This document shows, piece after piece, positions 51,416-60,900 of a stretch of DNA of 64,000 bases (its first letter is position 1; each line of letters starts with the position of its first letter). The translations under genes were made by a program, and so were the position numbers. The notes beneath the pieces are model-generated. The model searched no databases and had not been told where the DNA came from. It saw only the letters and a program-made list of their open reading frames with translations. The DNA lies in the NCBI GenBank assembly GCA_964580185.1, contig CAZOJQ010000002.1:62001-126000 (forward strand), in the 5' to 3' direction. Origin of the DNA: CAYWWY01 sp964580185 (GTDB taxonomy: Bacteria; Thermotogota; Thermotogae; MWEM01).

Positions 51416-52374
51416 AGCGTGTATGGATCGGAGCAATCAGCCTTCTGCTCGTTGTTTTCCTCTTGAGCGGCTGTTTTGTGATCGAGTTCTTTTTCCCGCC
51501 GGAAAAAAAACTGTACAAAGCGAACTTTTACGCCTATTTTTATAATGTGCACCCCAAAAACCATAGCCTTCAGGGGGTGGATATTCCCATTCAATCCTTG
51601 AAATTCGGAGGCCAGGAGATCGCGGAGCAGCAGATCATCACGCTTTCGCTGACCCCCTCCGGAGAAGTGGACGAGTTTGCGGATCTCTTTGCCTTTTTGG
51701 TCGTTCCCCTCTATGGAAGCCTTGATTTTGCCGAGGAGGATATTCCCATCCGTCAACCCGCCATTACGCTCACTTTGGGGGATACCCTCACCGCGCACTA
51801 CATCAACCCCGAAACGCAAGAACCGTTCGAAGTGGATCTGCCCATCGAGCAATCGTCTCGAACTTTGGTACTGAACCTAAGAGATCTCACCACAAGCGGA
51901 TTTTCCGCCAAAGACCGATTATTCCTCAATCCTGTGGAAACGCAACTATTCATGATCTTCAACCTGGTCAACCTGCCTCGATGGGACAATTATGACGAAA
52001 CGGTCCCTGTGAACCTGGCCCAATCGATGTATATGGTCACCGATGACCTTGTTCTTTTATATGGGCGGATTCTTTCGCAGGATGAAGACATCCTCCTACC
52101 CGGACAACGCTGGTCTCTTTCCTTCCAGGACGATCCACTCCTGTATTTGGGGGGATTTCCGTTTCGCGCGTTGAGTTATCCAGTGGCTCCATTGGACCAG
52201 CACCATTATTTTCTTTTGGTCCCTAAGATGAAGCAAATGCCTTCCTTTATCGGAAAATTGGAACTGTTTGGCCCCGAGGATCCTTCGGATCAACCCATGA
52301 AGACAGTCAATATAACCGTTTCCACCGCGGTAACCCGGATCCTTCAAAATATCCAGGCAGGAGAAGAGGAATGA
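51412..52374 (+). CDS. Lipoprotein of unknown function
   Basis: 320 residues from a TTG. Lipobox LLSGC after VWIGAISLLLVVF. The mature part is beta-rich without recognised domains. It is coupled to the HDAC-family gene upstream (TTGA) and the FtsB-like gene downstream (ATGA). Not recognised; periplasmic or outer-membrane location is inferred. Confidence 0.75.
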   Translation: MKRVWIGAISLLLVVFLLSGCFVIEFFFPPEKKLYKANFYAYFYNVHPKNHSLQGVDIPIQSLKFGGQEIAEQQIITLSLTPSGEVDEFADLFAFLVVPLYGSLDFAEEDIPIRQPAITLTLGDTLTAHYINPETQEPFEVDLPIEQSSRTLVLNLRDLTTSGFSAKDRLFLNPVETQLFMIFNLVNLPRWDNYDETVPVNLAQSMYMVTDDLVLLYGRILSQDEDILLPGQRWSLSFQDDPLLYLGGFPFRALSYPVAPLDQHHYFLLVPKMKQMPSFIGKLELFGPEDPSDQPMKTVNITVSTAVTRILQNIQAGEEE

Positions 52375-52670
52375 TCTACCCCAAGCGGCAGGCAGTAGAA
52401 TCCGGATTGAACCTGGCTGGGAAAAGCCAACCTCGACGCCGTACGAAAAAAAAGAGGAACTCCAGTCAGATTCTGTATTGGGTGGTTGTGGGGTTGTTGT
52501 CGACCTGGATGTTGTATCTCAACATCAGCGTCCTCTTCGATTATCAGGAAATCCGGGAAGAATATCAGCAAACCTTGGAGCAATACCAAGAAAAAAAGAG
52601 AATCTTGGATGAACGAGTGCTCGAGTTTCAGAGGCTTCAGGAATTGATCGATTATGCAAATACCCCCTAA
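52371..52670 (+). CDS. FtsB/DivIC-like septum formation protein
   Basis: 99 residues: a basic cytoplasmic start (PRRRTKKKRNSS), one membrane helix (ILYWVVVGLLSTWMLYLNIS, residues about 34-53) and a coiled coil (REEYQQTLEQYQEKKRILDER). Topology and size match FtsB/DivIC, which join FtsL in the divisome. Sequence conservation in this family is low, so another single-pass coiled-coil protein cannot be excluded. Confidence 0.65.
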   Translation: MIYPKRQAVESGLNLAGKSQPRRRTKKKRNSSQILYWVVVGLLSTWMLYLNISVLFDYQEIREEYQQTLEQYQEKKRILDERVLEFQRLQELIDYANTP

Positions 52671-53466
52671 TGTTCAACGGTTTCAAGAAGAATCCTTCTT
52701 CGTAACGACATCCAACCGTCCCAAAAAAGAATTGGTGATCCGCGCCAAAGAGCTTGCGCGCCTTTTGAAAGCACCATACATTTCCCGAAGAACTCTGGTC
52801 CAACAACAAAACCCGCCCCAACCGGACTTTTACTATGTGTTGGAACAAGATCGGCTGGTGATCCGAGGAGCCGATGGAAGTCAACTTTTCTTTCATCCGG
52901 CCAGCGCCAAAATGCGCCACCGGAACTTGAAAAACGGGCAAGATGATCATCTGATCAAAGTGCTGGAATTGCGGGGGGATGAACAGATCTTGGACCTAAC
53001 CCTAGGATTGGGCAGCGAAGCGATTCTTATGGCAGGATACCTGGATCGGGGCGGGGTTGTCGTGGGGTTGGAAGCGTCGAGACACCTTGCGGTGATTGTC
53101 GGATACGGGCTCCAGACCTATCAAGATGATTCTCCCTGGATTCAACAGGCCATGAGCCGGGTGGCGGTGGAACATGCCGACTATAAGCGAAGAATCCGAG
53201 AACTGCCTGATAACGCCTATGATATTGTATACTGCGATCCTATGTTTGAAAGCCCGGTTTGGGAATCGTCCGCGCTCAATGCCATCCGTCCCTTTGCCGT
53301 CTACGATTCGATCGATTTGGAGGATGTGGATCAAATGAAGCGGGTTGCCCGGAAGAAGGTCGTGTTGAAAGCCCTGTATCGGGATTCCCTCTTTGATCGA
53401 ATCGCCGTGGACCATCTGACTGGCAGCCGCCATAGCGGGGTGCTGTACGGTGTGATCCACCCTTGA
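52654..53466 (+). CDS. Class I SAM-dependent methyltransferase, RsmJ-like
   Basis: 270 residues. SAM motif I is ILDLTLGLGSEAILMAGYL, motif II VVGLEAS, and the catalytic-type DPMF in YCDPMFESPVWE matches RsmJ (16S rRNA m2G1516 methyltransferase). The N-terminal 90 residues are extra. Located between the FtsB-like gene and miaA, with short overlaps on both sides. rRNA is a likely substrate by family, not proven. Confidence 0.75.
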   Translation: MQIPPNVQRFQEESFFVTTSNRPKKELVIRAKELARLLKAPYISRRTLVQQQNPPQPDFYYVLEQDRLVIRGADGSQLFFHPASAKMRHRNLKNGQDDHLIKVLELRGDEQILDLTLGLGSEAILMAGYLDRGGVVVGLEASRHLAVIVGYGLQTYQDDSPWIQQAMSRVAVEHADYKRRIRELPDNAYDIVYCDPMFESPVWESSALNAIRPFAVYDSIDLEDVDQMKRVARKKVVLKALYRDSLFDRIAVDHLTGSRHSGVLYGVIHP

Positions 53467-54371
53467 TTCCGGTAATCTTCGGTCCAACCGCCATTGGAAA
53501 GACCGATCTTCTCCTCTTCCTTTCCAATCACTTCCCTATTGAAGTAGTTTCCATGGATTCCATGCAGATCTATACGGAGATGGATATTGGAACGGCCAAA
53601 CCCACTCCGGATGAACGGCTGCGATTGCCGCACTGGATGATCGACATTGTTCGGCCTGACGAACCCTTTGATGCCTATTCTTATGCCCGCCTTTGTAAAG
53701 CGCGCATTGCCGATGTGCAAAAAAGGGGAAGGATACCCATCGTTTCCGGAGGAACTGGTCTGTATCTGGACGCGCTTATGTATGGGATTGCTCAGGGCGT
53801 GCAGCGGGATGAATCGGTTCGGTTACAGCTGGAAACCCAAGAACAAGAGCGTCCGGGAATTTTGTATCAGAGACTCCAAGAGATCGATCCTCCTTCAGCC
53901 CAACGGATCCATCCAAACGACCTTCGAAGAATCATTCGCGCTCTGGAGATTCACCAGATCACGGGAACGGCTTGGTCGGAACTGAGAACGCATCATCAGC
54001 CCGACCCTCAGTATCGGTTGGTGATCCTTTCGCGCGACCGTTCGGAGTTATACCGCCGGATCGAAGCGCGGGTGCCAGTCATGGTGGACTCGGGTTTAAT
54101 CGAAGAAACCCAAAGGCTTGTACAGCGGTATGGAACAGCCCATTCATCGATGAAAGCCATCGGATATCAACAGACCATCCAATACCTCCACGGGGAGATC
54201 GGCAGCATCGATGACCTGAAATCGGTGATCGCGCGGGATACCCGCCATTATGCCCGACGGCAAATCATTTGGGGTAGGAAGTATTCTCACGCCATTCATT
54301 GGCCATTGAGTGGCGATCCATCTGGCATCTCTCCCCTTGATTGGATGCGAACCATCCTGGGTGATACATGA
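53463..54371 (+). CDS. miaA: tRNA dimethylallyltransferase
   Basis: 302 residues. P-loop GPTAIGKTDL, VSMDSMQIYTEMDIGTAKPT, LPHWMIDIVRPDE, PIVSGGTGLYLDALMYG and the C-terminal RDTRHYARRQIIWGRK. It adds dimethylallyl to A37 of tRNAs reading UNN codons. TTG start in a TTGA overlap. Followed by hfq and hflX as in E. coli. Confidence 0.96.
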   Translation: MIPVIFGPTAIGKTDLLLFLSNHFPIEVVSMDSMQIYTEMDIGTAKPTPDERLRLPHWMIDIVRPDEPFDAYSYARLCKARIADVQKRGRIPIVSGGTGLYLDALMYGIAQGVQRDESVRLQLETQEQERPGILYQRLQEIDPPSAQRIHPNDLRRIIRALEIHQITGTAWSELRTHHQPDPQYRLVILSRDRSELYRRIEARVPVMVDSGLIEETQRLVQRYGTAHSSMKAIGYQQTIQYLHGEIGSIDDLKSVIARDTRHYARRQIIWGRKYSHAIHWPLSGDPSGISPLDWMRTILGDT

Positions 54372-54406
54372 ATCCCCCTTTCCTTTACTTGGGTACCCCG
54401 CTTTGT

Positions 54407-54414
54407 GGTATAGT
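54407..54414 (+). promoter_or_regulatory. Extended -10 promoter of hfq-hflX
   Basis: TGGTATAGT: TATAGT at 54409-54414 with TGTGG extension; candidate -35 TTTACT or TTACTT at 54384-54390 with a long spacer. Confidence 0.6.
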
Positions 54415-54494
54415 AGAGAAGGTATTCCAGTACCCGTTGCTTTTGGTTGGGAAAGAAAGAGAGAGAGAGAATGGATTCAAGGGGGAGAGTGTAT

Positions 54495-54746
54495 ATGGCG
54501 GATAAGTTCAATCTGCAGGACCGTTTTCTGAACCATCTACGTACACATAAGATCGACACAAAGGTCTATCTGATCAATGGGTTTCAGACCAAAGGAATCA
54601 TCAAATCCTTTGACAGCTTTACCGTTCTGCTCGAAGACGGGAAAACCCAGAATTTGATTTACAAGCATGCGATCAGCACCATTACGCCTGATACCTACGT
54701 TCGCTTGATGAAGCCAGGTGAAGAGGACGAAAACAATCAGAACTGA
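54495..54746 (+). CDS. hfq: RNA chaperone Hfq
   Basis: 83 residues. Sm1 region KFNLQDRFLNHLRTHKIDTKVYLINGFQTKG (shown as residues about 4-34) and Sm2 YKHAISTI with the Lys-His pair that binds uridine. The hexameric ring joins small RNAs with targets. ATG 54495 follows GGGGGAGAG. Order miaA-hfq-hflX is conserved across distant bacteria. The acidic tail (GEEDENNQN) is short. Confidence 0.96.
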   Translation: MADKFNLQDRFLNHLRTHKIDTKVYLINGFQTKGIIKSFDSFTVLLEDGKTQNLIYKHAISTITPDTYVRLMKPGEEDENNQN

Positions 54747-55842
54747 CCCAAGCAAGAAGAACCATTTGGAACGAGCGATTTTGGTTGGTGTTGGAACCAA
54801 GGATCTCCCCGTTGATGAGATCCATCAATCGCTGGACGAGCTCTCCGACCTTCTGAAAACCGCTGGTGGCGTTGTTGTGTCGCGGCTGATCCAAAGGGTG
54901 GATAAGGTGCGAAGCGCCATGCTCTTGGGTTCGGGGAAGGTTGAAGAACTGAAGCAAATGATCGAAGAGGCGGAAGTGGATTTGGTGGTCTTTGACCACG
55001 AGCTTTCGCCCACGCAGCTGAGAAATTTGGAGGCAGCATTCGGTTGCAAAGTACTGGATCGGACGCAGCTGATTTTGGACATCTTTGCCCTCCACGCCGT
55101 TAGCCGCGAAGGAAAACTCCAGGTTGAAATGGCCCAGATGCAGTACATGCTTCCTCGGCTGACTGGCAAGGGGAAGGCTTTATCCCGTCTGGGAGGCGGA
55201 ATTGGCACACGAGGCCCTGGGGAAACCCAACTGGAGGCCCAGCGAAGGGCTGCGCGGCAAAGAATGACTCAGCTGCGTCTTGTTTTGCAGAAATTAGAGA
55301 CCCAACGAACTCTTCAAAGACAGAAACGGTTGGAAGGTCCGATCCCGATTGTTTCTGTTGTAGGGTATACCAACTGCGGCAAATCCACGCTAATCCGCTC
55401 TTTGTCCCGCGATGAAGAAATCTATGTGCAAGATGCCCTGTTTGCCACTCTAAGCCCAGTATCCCGGAGGGTCTTCCTGGATCCCAACACCCAGATCATT
55501 CTGAACGACACCGTTGGATTTATCCGAAAGCTCCCGCACACCATCATCCAAGCCTTTCACGCCACCATGGAAGAGATTCGAGTCAGCAGGTTATTAATCC
55601 ATCTGGTAGACAGCAGCGATCCGATTCTGGACAAAAAGATCTCCGAAAGCCAAAAGGTACTCACTGAAATCGGCGCGCACGAGATTCCAACGATCTTGGT
55701 CTTCAACAAGATCGACCTCATCGATCACGAACGACGGGAACACCTTCAGATGGCCTTTCCGCAGTCCATCCAGATATCCGCTCTTCACAAAGAGAGCCTC
55801 TCCCCTCTGACCGCTCAGATTACAGCGCGCCTCAAAAACTGA
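54718..55842 (+). CDS. hflX: GTPase HflX
   Basis: 374 residues. N-terminal HflX domain (VVVSRLIQRVDKVRSAMLLGSGKVEEL, LSPTQLRNLE), linker motif GGGIGTRGPGETQLEAQRRA, then a GTPase with G1 GYTNCGKSTL, G3 DTVGFIRKLP and G4 NKID. It splits stalled ribosomes under stress. The GTG at 54718 overlaps hfq by 29 bases; a later TTG at 54766 is possible but lacks a ribosome site. Confidence 0.95.
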   Translation: MKRTKTIRTDPSKKNHLERAILVGVGTKDLPVDEIHQSLDELSDLLKTAGGVVVSRLIQRVDKVRSAMLLGSGKVEELKQMIEEAEVDLVVFDHELSPTQLRNLEAAFGCKVLDRTQLILDIFALHAVSREGKLQVEMAQMQYMLPRLTGKGKALSRLGGGIGTRGPGETQLEAQRRAARQRMTQLRLVLQKLETQRTLQRQKRLEGPIPIVSVVGYTNCGKSTLIRSLSRDEEIYVQDALFATLSPVSRRVFLDPNTQIILNDTVGFIRKLPHTIIQAFHATMEEIRVSRLLIHLVDSSDPILDKKISESQKVLTEIGAHEIPTILVFNKIDLIDHERREHLQMAFPQSIQISALHKESLSPLTAQITARLKN

Positions 55843-55846
55843 TCGA

Positions 55847-56290
55847 TCATTCCGTTCGGACCGCCTGCCAGATCCCATTGTGAACCAATCCCAAAGCATA
55901 GGCTCTCATGGTGCCGGAGATTTCCGTCATTTCTTCGTTCAGCTGCCCCAAAAACTCTGCGGTTCCAAACCCGCCTTTCTCTTGACCATACAGGTATACC
56001 TGCCCGGTTTCCGTAAAGATCCCCCGGACATCCATTGCCATCCCTTCTAGGGTAAGGGATCCATACAAGGCATAATCATCCTGCCCGATATTCAAGTTGA
56101 AAGAGAAGGATAAAGGAATGGGTGATTGGATCTGAACGGATACAGACCAAAGGCCGGCGACGGATGGGGCATCGCCGGAACCGGGATCAAATGGCGGCAA
56201 AAAATCAATCGCGCATCCTCCAAGAGCAAGGAGGAGGATCAGGCACGAAGCGACAAGACAACTCTGAGAAACCGGTTTATCGCAACGCAT
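55847..56290 (-). CDS. Small lipoprotein with the beta domain shared with the Fn3 protein
   Basis: About 147 residues. Signal with lipobox ALGGC; the mature part is one beta domain of about 100 residues (GLWSVSVQIQS ... SLTLEGMAMDVRGIFTETGQ ... GTMRAYALGLVHNGIWQAV). The same layout closes the 536-residue Fn3 lipoprotein just upstream. The ATG lies 14 bases before that gene's stop. Function unknown. Confidence 0.72.
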   Translation of the reverse strand: MRCDKPVSQSCLVASCLILLLALGGCAIDFLPPFDPGSGDAPSVAGLWSVSVQIQSPIPLSFSFNLNIGQDDYALYGSLTLEGMAMDVRGIFTETGQVYLYGQEKGGFGTAEFLGQLNEEMTEISGTMRAYALGLVHNGIWQAVRTE

Positions 56291-57887
56291 ACCATGTACC
56301 CGTAACAGCATTTCCCAAGATCTCACCCGATACGGTCCCTTCCATTCGGTTCGATTGGACCAAAGCGCCGGAAAAAGTGATCGTGCCTAAGGAGGCGTCC
56401 GACCCTGCCATTGATAAGGTCCCCTGCGCGTCTATGGATCCGAACAGGGTGATGGGGATCCCTTCCACGGTCAAGGTTACTTGGAGCTGATTGTCCTCTT
56501 GCTCGACGAATAAATCGAAAACCAGACCACCGATTAGGTTCGTGTCAATATACACGGTCCAATCTCCCGAAATATCGGGAAAAGGATCCACTTCCTGCGC
56601 GCGGCGGGTGCGAAAAGACCAGACCGCTCCATCCGACCCTTCGGCAATCCCCCAATCGTTTTCCGCTCGGACCCGCCACTCATATTCTGTTTCCGGGGCC
56701 AAATCATACACCCGCAAGTACGTAAATGTGGTCGGGATTTCCGTCCATTGGGGCTGCGAAACAGAACGGAAGAACAGCGTATATCGAACCGCGTACCGGC
56801 TCTTGGTCCAGTAGAAGATGGGATCCAACGGATGATCGACCAACCCGTCTGTTGGCGATAACAGGAAAAAGGTTTGAGGAGGCGAGTCTTCGATCCAATC
56901 GATGGTTGTAAATGACCAAATCGCCCCATTTCCGGCTTCGGTAGCGCCAAACGCGTTTATCGCGGAGACGGTCCAATAATAGGTCGTATTGGGGTGTAGA
57001 GGGCCCGTAGAAAACTGGGTATTGCTGGTCTGCGTAGGGACAATGGTTGAGAAGTCCGGTTGCGTGTGAAGATACAGCTCATAACCGGTTGCACCAGCGC
57101 TTTCTTCCCATAGAAGAATCCCTTCCAGGTCAACATCCAAAGCTCCATTCGCTGGCAGAAGCATGGAAAAGGGGTCTGGTGGGTTGGGGGGCAGGGGAGT
57201 GGTTTCTGTCGTAAAGGACCAGTATGGATCCCCTTGCGCAGGAGTATTCCCATACGCGTTATGAGCGGTTACTGTCCAGTAATAGGTTGTGTTTTCCTGG
57301 AGCGGACCCGGAGCGAAAGATGGTTCATATACGATTCTTGATTGCGATAGGGGAAGGTGGGACCCGAACCACAGAGTATAAAAGTCCGCTCCTTCGCTGT
57401 TGCTCCACTGCAGCTCGGGATTCACCGACACGTCCTGCGCGTCGTTTGGCGGGTTCAATTGAGTGAAACTTCCCGGGGCCGAAGGAGGGATATCTGCTGG
57501 TTTGATGGAAAAAGACCAGGCGATCCCATGATTGGAAGTTTTTTGACCCAAGGCATTCTTCGCAACCACTTTCCAATAGTATGTTTGCCCTTGGGTGAGG
57601 CCGGAAACCCACAGCAACGGGCTTGTCGTCTCGGTGGGTTGCGAATGAAATGCCTGTGTGGGGCTAAGATAGACCTCATATTTGACGGCATTGATGCTGG
57701 GATTCCACATCAGATAAAGCGCGTTCGCATCAATTTGAATGCCATTGGCAGGACTATAGAGGGAAAAGGCCTCGGGTCCTGCGAGGGCTATATCCTCATT
57801 CGGAACCATGCAACCGGTAAACCATACCAAAATCAATAGGGGAAGCCAGAATAGGGCAAAAGGAAGAGCGCCCCTTTTTTTTTGCAT
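56277..57887 (-). CDS. Lipoprotein with four Fn3-like domains and a C-terminal beta domain
   Basis: About 536 residues. Lipobox FTGC after ALFWLPLLILVW. Four repeats of about 95 residues each contain a YYWKV/YYWTV/YEWRV strand and end in WSF-type strands (GIAWSFSIKP, PYWSFTTE, AIWSFTTI, AVWSFRTR), typical of Fn3-like modules. The final about 100 residues (DISGDWTVYIDTN ... GTVSGEILGNAVTGTWYALR) resemble the whole next lipoprotein. Probably surface-exposed adhesion or carbohydrate/protein binding. Own promoter at 57916-57944. Confidence 0.8.
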   Translation of the reverse strand: MQKKRGALPFALFWLPLLILVWFTGCMVPNEDIALAGPEAFSLYSPANGIQIDANALYLMWNPSINAVKYEVYLSPTQAFHSQPTETTSPLLWVSGLTQGQTYYWKVVAKNALGQKTSNHGIAWSFSIKPADIPPSAPGSFTQLNPPNDAQDVSVNPELQWSNSEGADFYTLWFGSHLPLSQSRIVYEPSFAPGPLQENTTYYWTVTAHNAYGNTPAQGDPYWSFTTETTPLPPNPPDPFSMLLPANGALDVDLEGILLWEESAGATGYELYLHTQPDFSTIVPTQTSNTQFSTGPLHPNTTYYWTVSAINAFGATEAGNGAIWSFTTIDWIEDSPPQTFFLLSPTDGLVDHPLDPIFYWTKSRYAVRYTLFFRSVSQPQWTEIPTTFTYLRVYDLAPETEYEWRVRAENDWGIAEGSDGAVWSFRTRRAQEVDPFPDISGDWTVYIDTNLIGGLVFDLFVEQEDNQLQVTLTVEGIPITLFGSIDAQGTLSMAGSDASLGTITFSGALVQSNRMEGTVSGEILGNAVTGTWYALR

Positions 57888-57915
57888 AGATATTCGCCTC
57901 TTTCTTGATGGACCA

Positions 57916-57944
57916 ATTATACCATAGATACCAGAACCCCCCAA
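57916..57944 (-). promoter_or_regulatory. Promoter of the Fn3 lipoprotein operon
   Basis: Minus strand TTGGGG (57939-57944), 17 bases, TATAAT (57916-57921) with TGG extension. It starts immediately after the terminator of the upstream giant gene. Confidence 0.7.
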
Positions 57945-57973
57945 AAAAGAAGGCGCTCTGATGAGCGCCTTCT
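57943..57973 (-). terminator. Terminator of the giant lipoprotein gene
   Basis: Minus strand AGAAGGCGCTC, loop ATCA, GAGCGCCTTCT followed by a run of T: a perfect 11-bp stem. Confidence 0.9.
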
Positions 57974-57993
57974 GTCGAGGTTTCTTTTGAACT

Positions 57994-60900
57994 CTAGTAC
58001 ACGAGCAAGGTAATATCGACTTCGGGGATCCCTACGGTCAAAGTGCTAACCGGAGGAACGGGACCCGTTAACGTTCCTAAGCCTGCGTAATTATTTGCTA
58101 TAAGAGTTCCATATTGGATCGGATAGACATACGGCAAAATAGCCTCATGAATGAAGGAAACAATGATATGCTGGAGTAGAATCCCATCTTCAAGGCCAAT
58201 GTCGGCTTGCATGTTGACAAAGTCGAACATAGCACCGGTGAATACCCCATAGCCGATTTGTGTAAGCACATCTGTCGCCAAGAAATGCAAGGCTCCGAGA
58301 AGATCGTCTTCCTCCGTTGGGCTGGTCGACGGGATGAATCCTCCCGATTTTGTCCACACGTCGAATAAGATCACGTCTTCAATCGGATTGGCTAGGATTT
58401 GGTTAAACACAAACCGAATGTGATTGATTGTCCGTACATCCACTCCGTTTAGAGATACCCATGATCCAACAGCTCCTGTATTGCTGACCTGCACACTATT
58501 CGCCTGATGGGGTTGACCAAGAATCCAGATTTCATAGTCCAAGGTTTGAGCAACGATGGTATCGGACAAGTCAACACGGACCACGGTTGTTTGCGCAATA
58601 TTGGTTTGAGAAACCTCTTCAATAATATCGGGATCGATGTAAACCACAGTGGCAGATTTCGTCTCTTCCGTCCAGTGCCATCCGTCAAACGCCCAGGCAT
58701 TTGCATTAAAGGTATGTACTGTGTCAGTAGCAGGGTCTGTTACCGAGACGGTTGTGGCCAATCGGGTAGGATGAAGGGCATTTCCGGTAAAGTCAAATTG
58801 CCATTCGTCTTTGCCCCCAAATTCGAACCAGAGGTCGAATCGGTCACAGTTGTCATCCGTTGCCGTTGCGTATCCGCGAATATAGACAGGCGACGCAGTG
58901 GTTGTGTATTGGGCGAGAGGATTCAAATCCATGGACATACGCAATGGTTGTGGAATGTCTTCCGGAATCCGTTTCATATTCATCCCAAAGAAGTCGATGT
59001 CGATGACCGGCGCGGTTCCGCTGTAGATTCCAGGAATTTCATATGTTTCTTCAACGGGTGAGCCCGCGGGTTCTTGGTCTCGCGCCATGGACATGAGCCA
59101 TTCAAGGTCGGGATAGACCTTCACAGTGACCGTTCGTGTTGCTTCGTAGCAAGGATGAACCGGCACAGGGACCGATACGACTTCCTGGCTGGGATCGAAA
59201 TGGAAGGTTTCTGTGGCATCTCCACAAGGATCCACCAAGACTTCGATCTTGCTAATCCGGCCATTTGTGGCTGTGGCATGCACTGTCATGGTCGCTTCTT
59301 TAAGGGCAGCGGTCGAGGGATCTGTCATACCAGGCAATTCTTCTTCAGGACCTTCCGGTCGTTCCGCCCCAAGAACATCGTTCCATACCACATTGATTTC
59401 TACTTCAAACTCACCGAAGATCTTCAGCTTCAACCAGCTGTCCCAATGTCCGGGATTGTTCAACTCATCCACCAGAGAGAATTGGATATACTTGGCGCTG
59501 TTGGGGCTTGTGGTCTCCCAAATGATGGTGTAGAAGTCGATGTTGTTGAAGAGCACATGCTCCGGGATGCTGCGTGGGTCACGAGTTAGGGTTCCGTAAG
59601 CGCCCCAACCAGTTCCATCGGTAAAGTAGTCATGCCACGGCGCGGTTACGGCCAGATCTTCAGGTGGAATTGGCCCTCGCGTCATGTAACGCAACGAAGC
59701 TACGGCGATGGAATCCGATGGGAACCCGAGGAGATAGGAATTCAGGACATTGGTAATATGCATGGGATCGGGCGTATGGTTAAAATTGACGTACGTTGCG
59801 CTGGGCCACCAGAGCCTGACCTGATGTTTCACGAGATCACGCGCGCGGTCCATCCGTAGTCTTGGAGCGATATCAAAGGGGTAGTCAGCATATACAGGGG
59901 GAACATGATCCCGAACAAACTCGGAAATCCCTTTGGCGTACTCGAACATCAACCCGCCGCGATCATATACGTGGAAGGCTCCCCATCGTCGCGCCACAGA
60001 CGGTTCTAGATCGCTAAAGCTGCGAGGAACGCGTTCCAGGATATTCAAGTGGGAGTAGGTGCGGAGTGGGTTTTCATCGTCGATGCTGTACAGCTCGATC
60101 CGAGGACCGAGGGTGTCTACAAAGACAGGCCACTGCCACTGTTCCCAGAAGGTTCCTTCCTTGACGTGGCGGGCTTTGACAACCAAGGTCTGTGTGGCTT
60201 CAATGCCAACCAAGGAGGATAGTTGCGGATCGTTGTGCCAGTCGAGCGTCCATTCCCAGTATCCGCCCATGCCTTGGCCATCGTGCTTGGAAGAGCTGAA
60301 GTCTTTGTCGATGGTGATGGTCTTGTAGATCAAGGGTTTGTTGAATGCGTATTCTTCGACGGTCCAAACCTCTCCTTGGACAAATTCCAGAATGACCTGC
60401 TCGATGTCTTCGTGCGTCTTGACTCGGAATGTGGTGGGATTCGGTCCACCCACAACGGGAACCGACTCAAAAGTGCAGGTCCCATCGAGAGGAGTATTGC
60501 TGTAATCGACGGTTTCCATTGCGCGCCAAAGATTATATACCTGGGGTGTGTTGAGGGTTCCTGCTTGGACACCGAACCGGTTTCCATAGTCTTTGTCGCC
60601 GGTTCGTTTGAAGACAGGGTACATATCCACGGGTAGAAGGTCTTTGGGTTCGTTGGGATCGAACTCGGCAACTTTGGTCTGTTTGTCCAGCTGAAGCACG
60701 TTGTAGGAATGGGCAAACCATACCCGTCGCACATTGTCGTTATAGGTCCATGTGGCTGGGTAGCTGACCAGGTCGGGTTCATGAATATCCAACCGTTGAA
60801 TGTCCATGGAATGCGTTTCTACAATGACCCGAAGCAAAACGACCATTGGAGCGTCGGCTTCGCTTTCAGAGTTTTCATAGAAGTTGTTTGGGTTTTCCAG

